From Minisyncoccota bacterium (GTDB lineage Bacteria; Patescibacteriota; Microgenomatia; UBA1400; PJMF01), in contig WJLO01000080.1 in NCBI GenBank assembly GCA_014728425.1, positions 1 to 5,824 on the forward strand: 5,824 nt of DNA. Reading direction: 5' to 3'. The position numbers were made by a program, and so were the translations under genes. This document shows positions 4,780 through 5,824 of the stretch, one piece after another (position 1 is the first letter of the stretch; every line of letters starts with the position of its first letter). Below the pieces are notes generated by a model. It saw only the letters and a program-made list of their open reading frames with translations, was not told the origin of the DNA and did not search any database.

Positions 4780-5824
4780 TTATGGTCTTGGTGGTAGGCC
4801 GTCAGGCGGCTCACAGGTTGTGGAACTGCGATAACCAGAGTGTCGACAGCGATTGCTATTAGGAATTACACGACTGTAACCCTGATCATTTTGCCAAATT
4901 GCTTGATATGAATACTCACCATTTGGTGAAACATAATTGGTTTGAGCTTGTACATTGCCAGAGCCGGGTAAGCCAGTGACATTTAAAGTAGTCCAGTCGC
5001 TAGCTTGACTCCAGATCACTTCTTGAGTATTTTGATTAATTGGTGCAGTAGCTCGGTAAGCTGTACCTCCGCGCCAAAATTCTAAGAAGACTACTTGACC
5101 ATCTGGTGCAACATAATTAGTTTGGGCTTGCATATTGCCAGAGCCAGGTAGGTTGCTGATGTCAAAGCTGGTCCAGTCACTGATTTGTCCCCATAAAATT
5201 TCTTTAGTATTAGGATTTATTGGAACAGTAGCAGTGTAACCAATGTTATTGCGCCAGTAAGATAGGTGTAATGTTGAGCCAGAAACAAAGTTGGTTTGAG
5301 CTTGCATGTGGCCAGATCCAGGAAAGCTATCAATACCAACAGTGTCCCAGTCACTAGGATTATTCCAGTCAATTGCACCTTGTTCAATAGGTACTGTTCG
5401 CGAGTAACCAACGTTATTACTCCAAAATGATTGATACAAGAGTGAACCATCTGGCGAAACAAAGTTGGTTTGGGCTTGGATGCTGGCACTAGGACTAAGT
5501 CCTGCTTCTAAATCAGTAACGCTTATAGGGTCAGACCAGTATTCAGCCACATCCCAGTTAATACCATGGTCTAAATTGTTGTAGCAAGTTAAAGTTTCTT
5601 GACAGTCACCACCCTGACATTGGCTATTGCAAGATAAACCAGCGGCTTGAGTTGGTGTTGGTGTGTTAGTAGCTCCTGGAGTGCTACTTGGCGCTGCAGA
5701 AGTAGGAGAAGCACTACTGGTTGGCGAAGGGTTAGTGGGGCTGTCCAACCATGGTTCCCAAGCAGTGCAAGTACCAGCAGTGGTGCATAGGCGGCAACGA
5801 GCAGCATAAGTACCACTACTATTA
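4780..5824 (-). CDS. Paralogous surface protein with four-unit repeat domain, N-terminus outside the window
   Basis: The reading frame is open to the right edge, so the true start is not visible; 347 residues are seen. A TTG at 5748 is merely an internal leucine codon. The visible part begins with a cysteine cluster (ARCRLC, then TC) and WEPW, followed by a Ser/Thr/Pro linker (about 5640-5745). A six-Cys module then opens (C-x3-C-x4-C-x5-C, 5631-5584). Four repeat units of 60, 56, 60 and 59 residues intervene, and the module closes with C-x10-C (4848-4813). The protein ends a few residues later at DGLPPRP. It has no C-terminal membrane helix and no LPxTG-like motif, unlike its downstream paralogue, so anchoring would depend on an N-terminal helix outside the window, or it is secreted. 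It shares the whole repeat-in-Cys-module architecture with the next gene and was probably produced by tandem duplication. No family recognised; an extracellular binding role is a guess. Confidence 0.9.
   Translation of the reverse strand, partial: NSSGTYAARCRLCTTAGTCTAWEPWLDSPTNPSPTSSASPTSAAPSSTPGATNTPTPTQAAGLSCNSQCQGGDCQETLTCYNNLDHGINWDVAEYWSDPISVTDLEAGLSPSASIQAQTNFVSPDGSLLYQSFWSNNVGYSRTVPIEQGAIDWNNPSDWDTVGIDSFPGSGHMQAQTNFVSGSTLHLSYWRNNIGYTATVPINPNTKEILWGQISDWTSFDISNLPGSGNMQAQTNYVAPDGQVVFLEFWRGGTAYRATAPINQNTQEVIWSQASDWTTLNVTGLPGSGNVQAQTNYVSPNGEYSYQAIWQNDQGYSRVIPNSNRCRHSGYRSSTTCEPPDGLPPRP
4861..5565 (-). repeat. Four-unit protein repeat domain of the upstream paralogue
   Basis: Four units run without gaps. 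The unit-start signatures are INWDVAEYW, IDWNNPSDW, ILWGQISDW and VIWSQASDW. The next element is degenerate in unit 1 and is FPGSG or LPGSG in units 2-4, followed by QAQTN(F/Y)V, a W core, GY and a closing P. Units are more regular than in the downstream paralogue and none carries extra cysteines, so this may be closer to the ancestral form. Confidence 0.85.
5347..5374 (-). repeat. 28-bp stretch identical in both paralogues (copy 2)
   Basis: This is the partner of 4126-4153. It also encodes IDWNNPSDW at the start of unit 2, so the two genes match at the same position in the domain. Confidence 0.9.

Noticed and set aside
5746..5748. TTG as the start of the upstream surface protein
   Set aside because: The frame continues open to the window edge with cysteine-containing sequence and no signal peptide after TTG, so the gene is partial.

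Overview
The window most resembles a genome fragment from a Candidate Phyla Radiation (Patescibacteria) bacterium, possibly of the Microgenomates type. This is an inference. It rests on the large surface proteins with long Thr/Pro linkers and six-cysteine modules, the LPxTG-like C-terminus, the near absence of Shine-Dalgarno sequences, and a MacA/MacB-type exporter in the same stretch. UGA is read as a stop at two well-supported gene ends (104-106 and 1302-1304), which argues against the lineages that recode UGA as glycine.

Layout, left to right. Positions 1-898 (minus strand) hold an ABC exporter pair: the ATPase (104..898), then the first 35 codons of its MacB/FtsX-type permease (from 107, running off the left edge), joined by a 4-base ATGA overlap. 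A compact divergent promoter region (about 899-982) separates the ATPase from a small plus-strand gene of unknown function (1015..1218). Next, on the minus strand, is the HlyD/MacA-type adaptor (1302..2360). Its start is preceded by a 13-bp imperfect inverted repeat. Intergenic 1219..1301 shows nothing convincing beyond a 5-bp hairpin. A tRNA-Ile with the rare anticodon UAU, with CCA encoded, lies at 2479..2555 behind a near-ideal extended -10 promoter. Positions 2701..5824 (minus strand) hold two adjacent paralogous surface proteins; the upstream one runs off the right edge.

The most striking feature is the architecture of the two surface proteins. Each carries exactly four copies of a unit of about 60 residues. 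In both, the four-unit domain sits between the fourth and fifth cysteines of a six-cysteine module. Two uninterrupted copies of that module, with the same final C-x10-C spacing, are present further along one of the proteins. I do not recognise the four-unit repeat as a named family. A repeat-propeller or lectin-like extracellular binding domain is a guess.

How the genes work together: adaptor, ATPase and permease would form a MacAB/YknXYZ-like efflux or export machine at the cytoplasmic membrane. The two repeat proteins are probably co-transcribed (27 bases apart) and would be displayed outside the cell, one of them membrane-anchored. No sequence evidence links the exporter functionally to the surface proteins.
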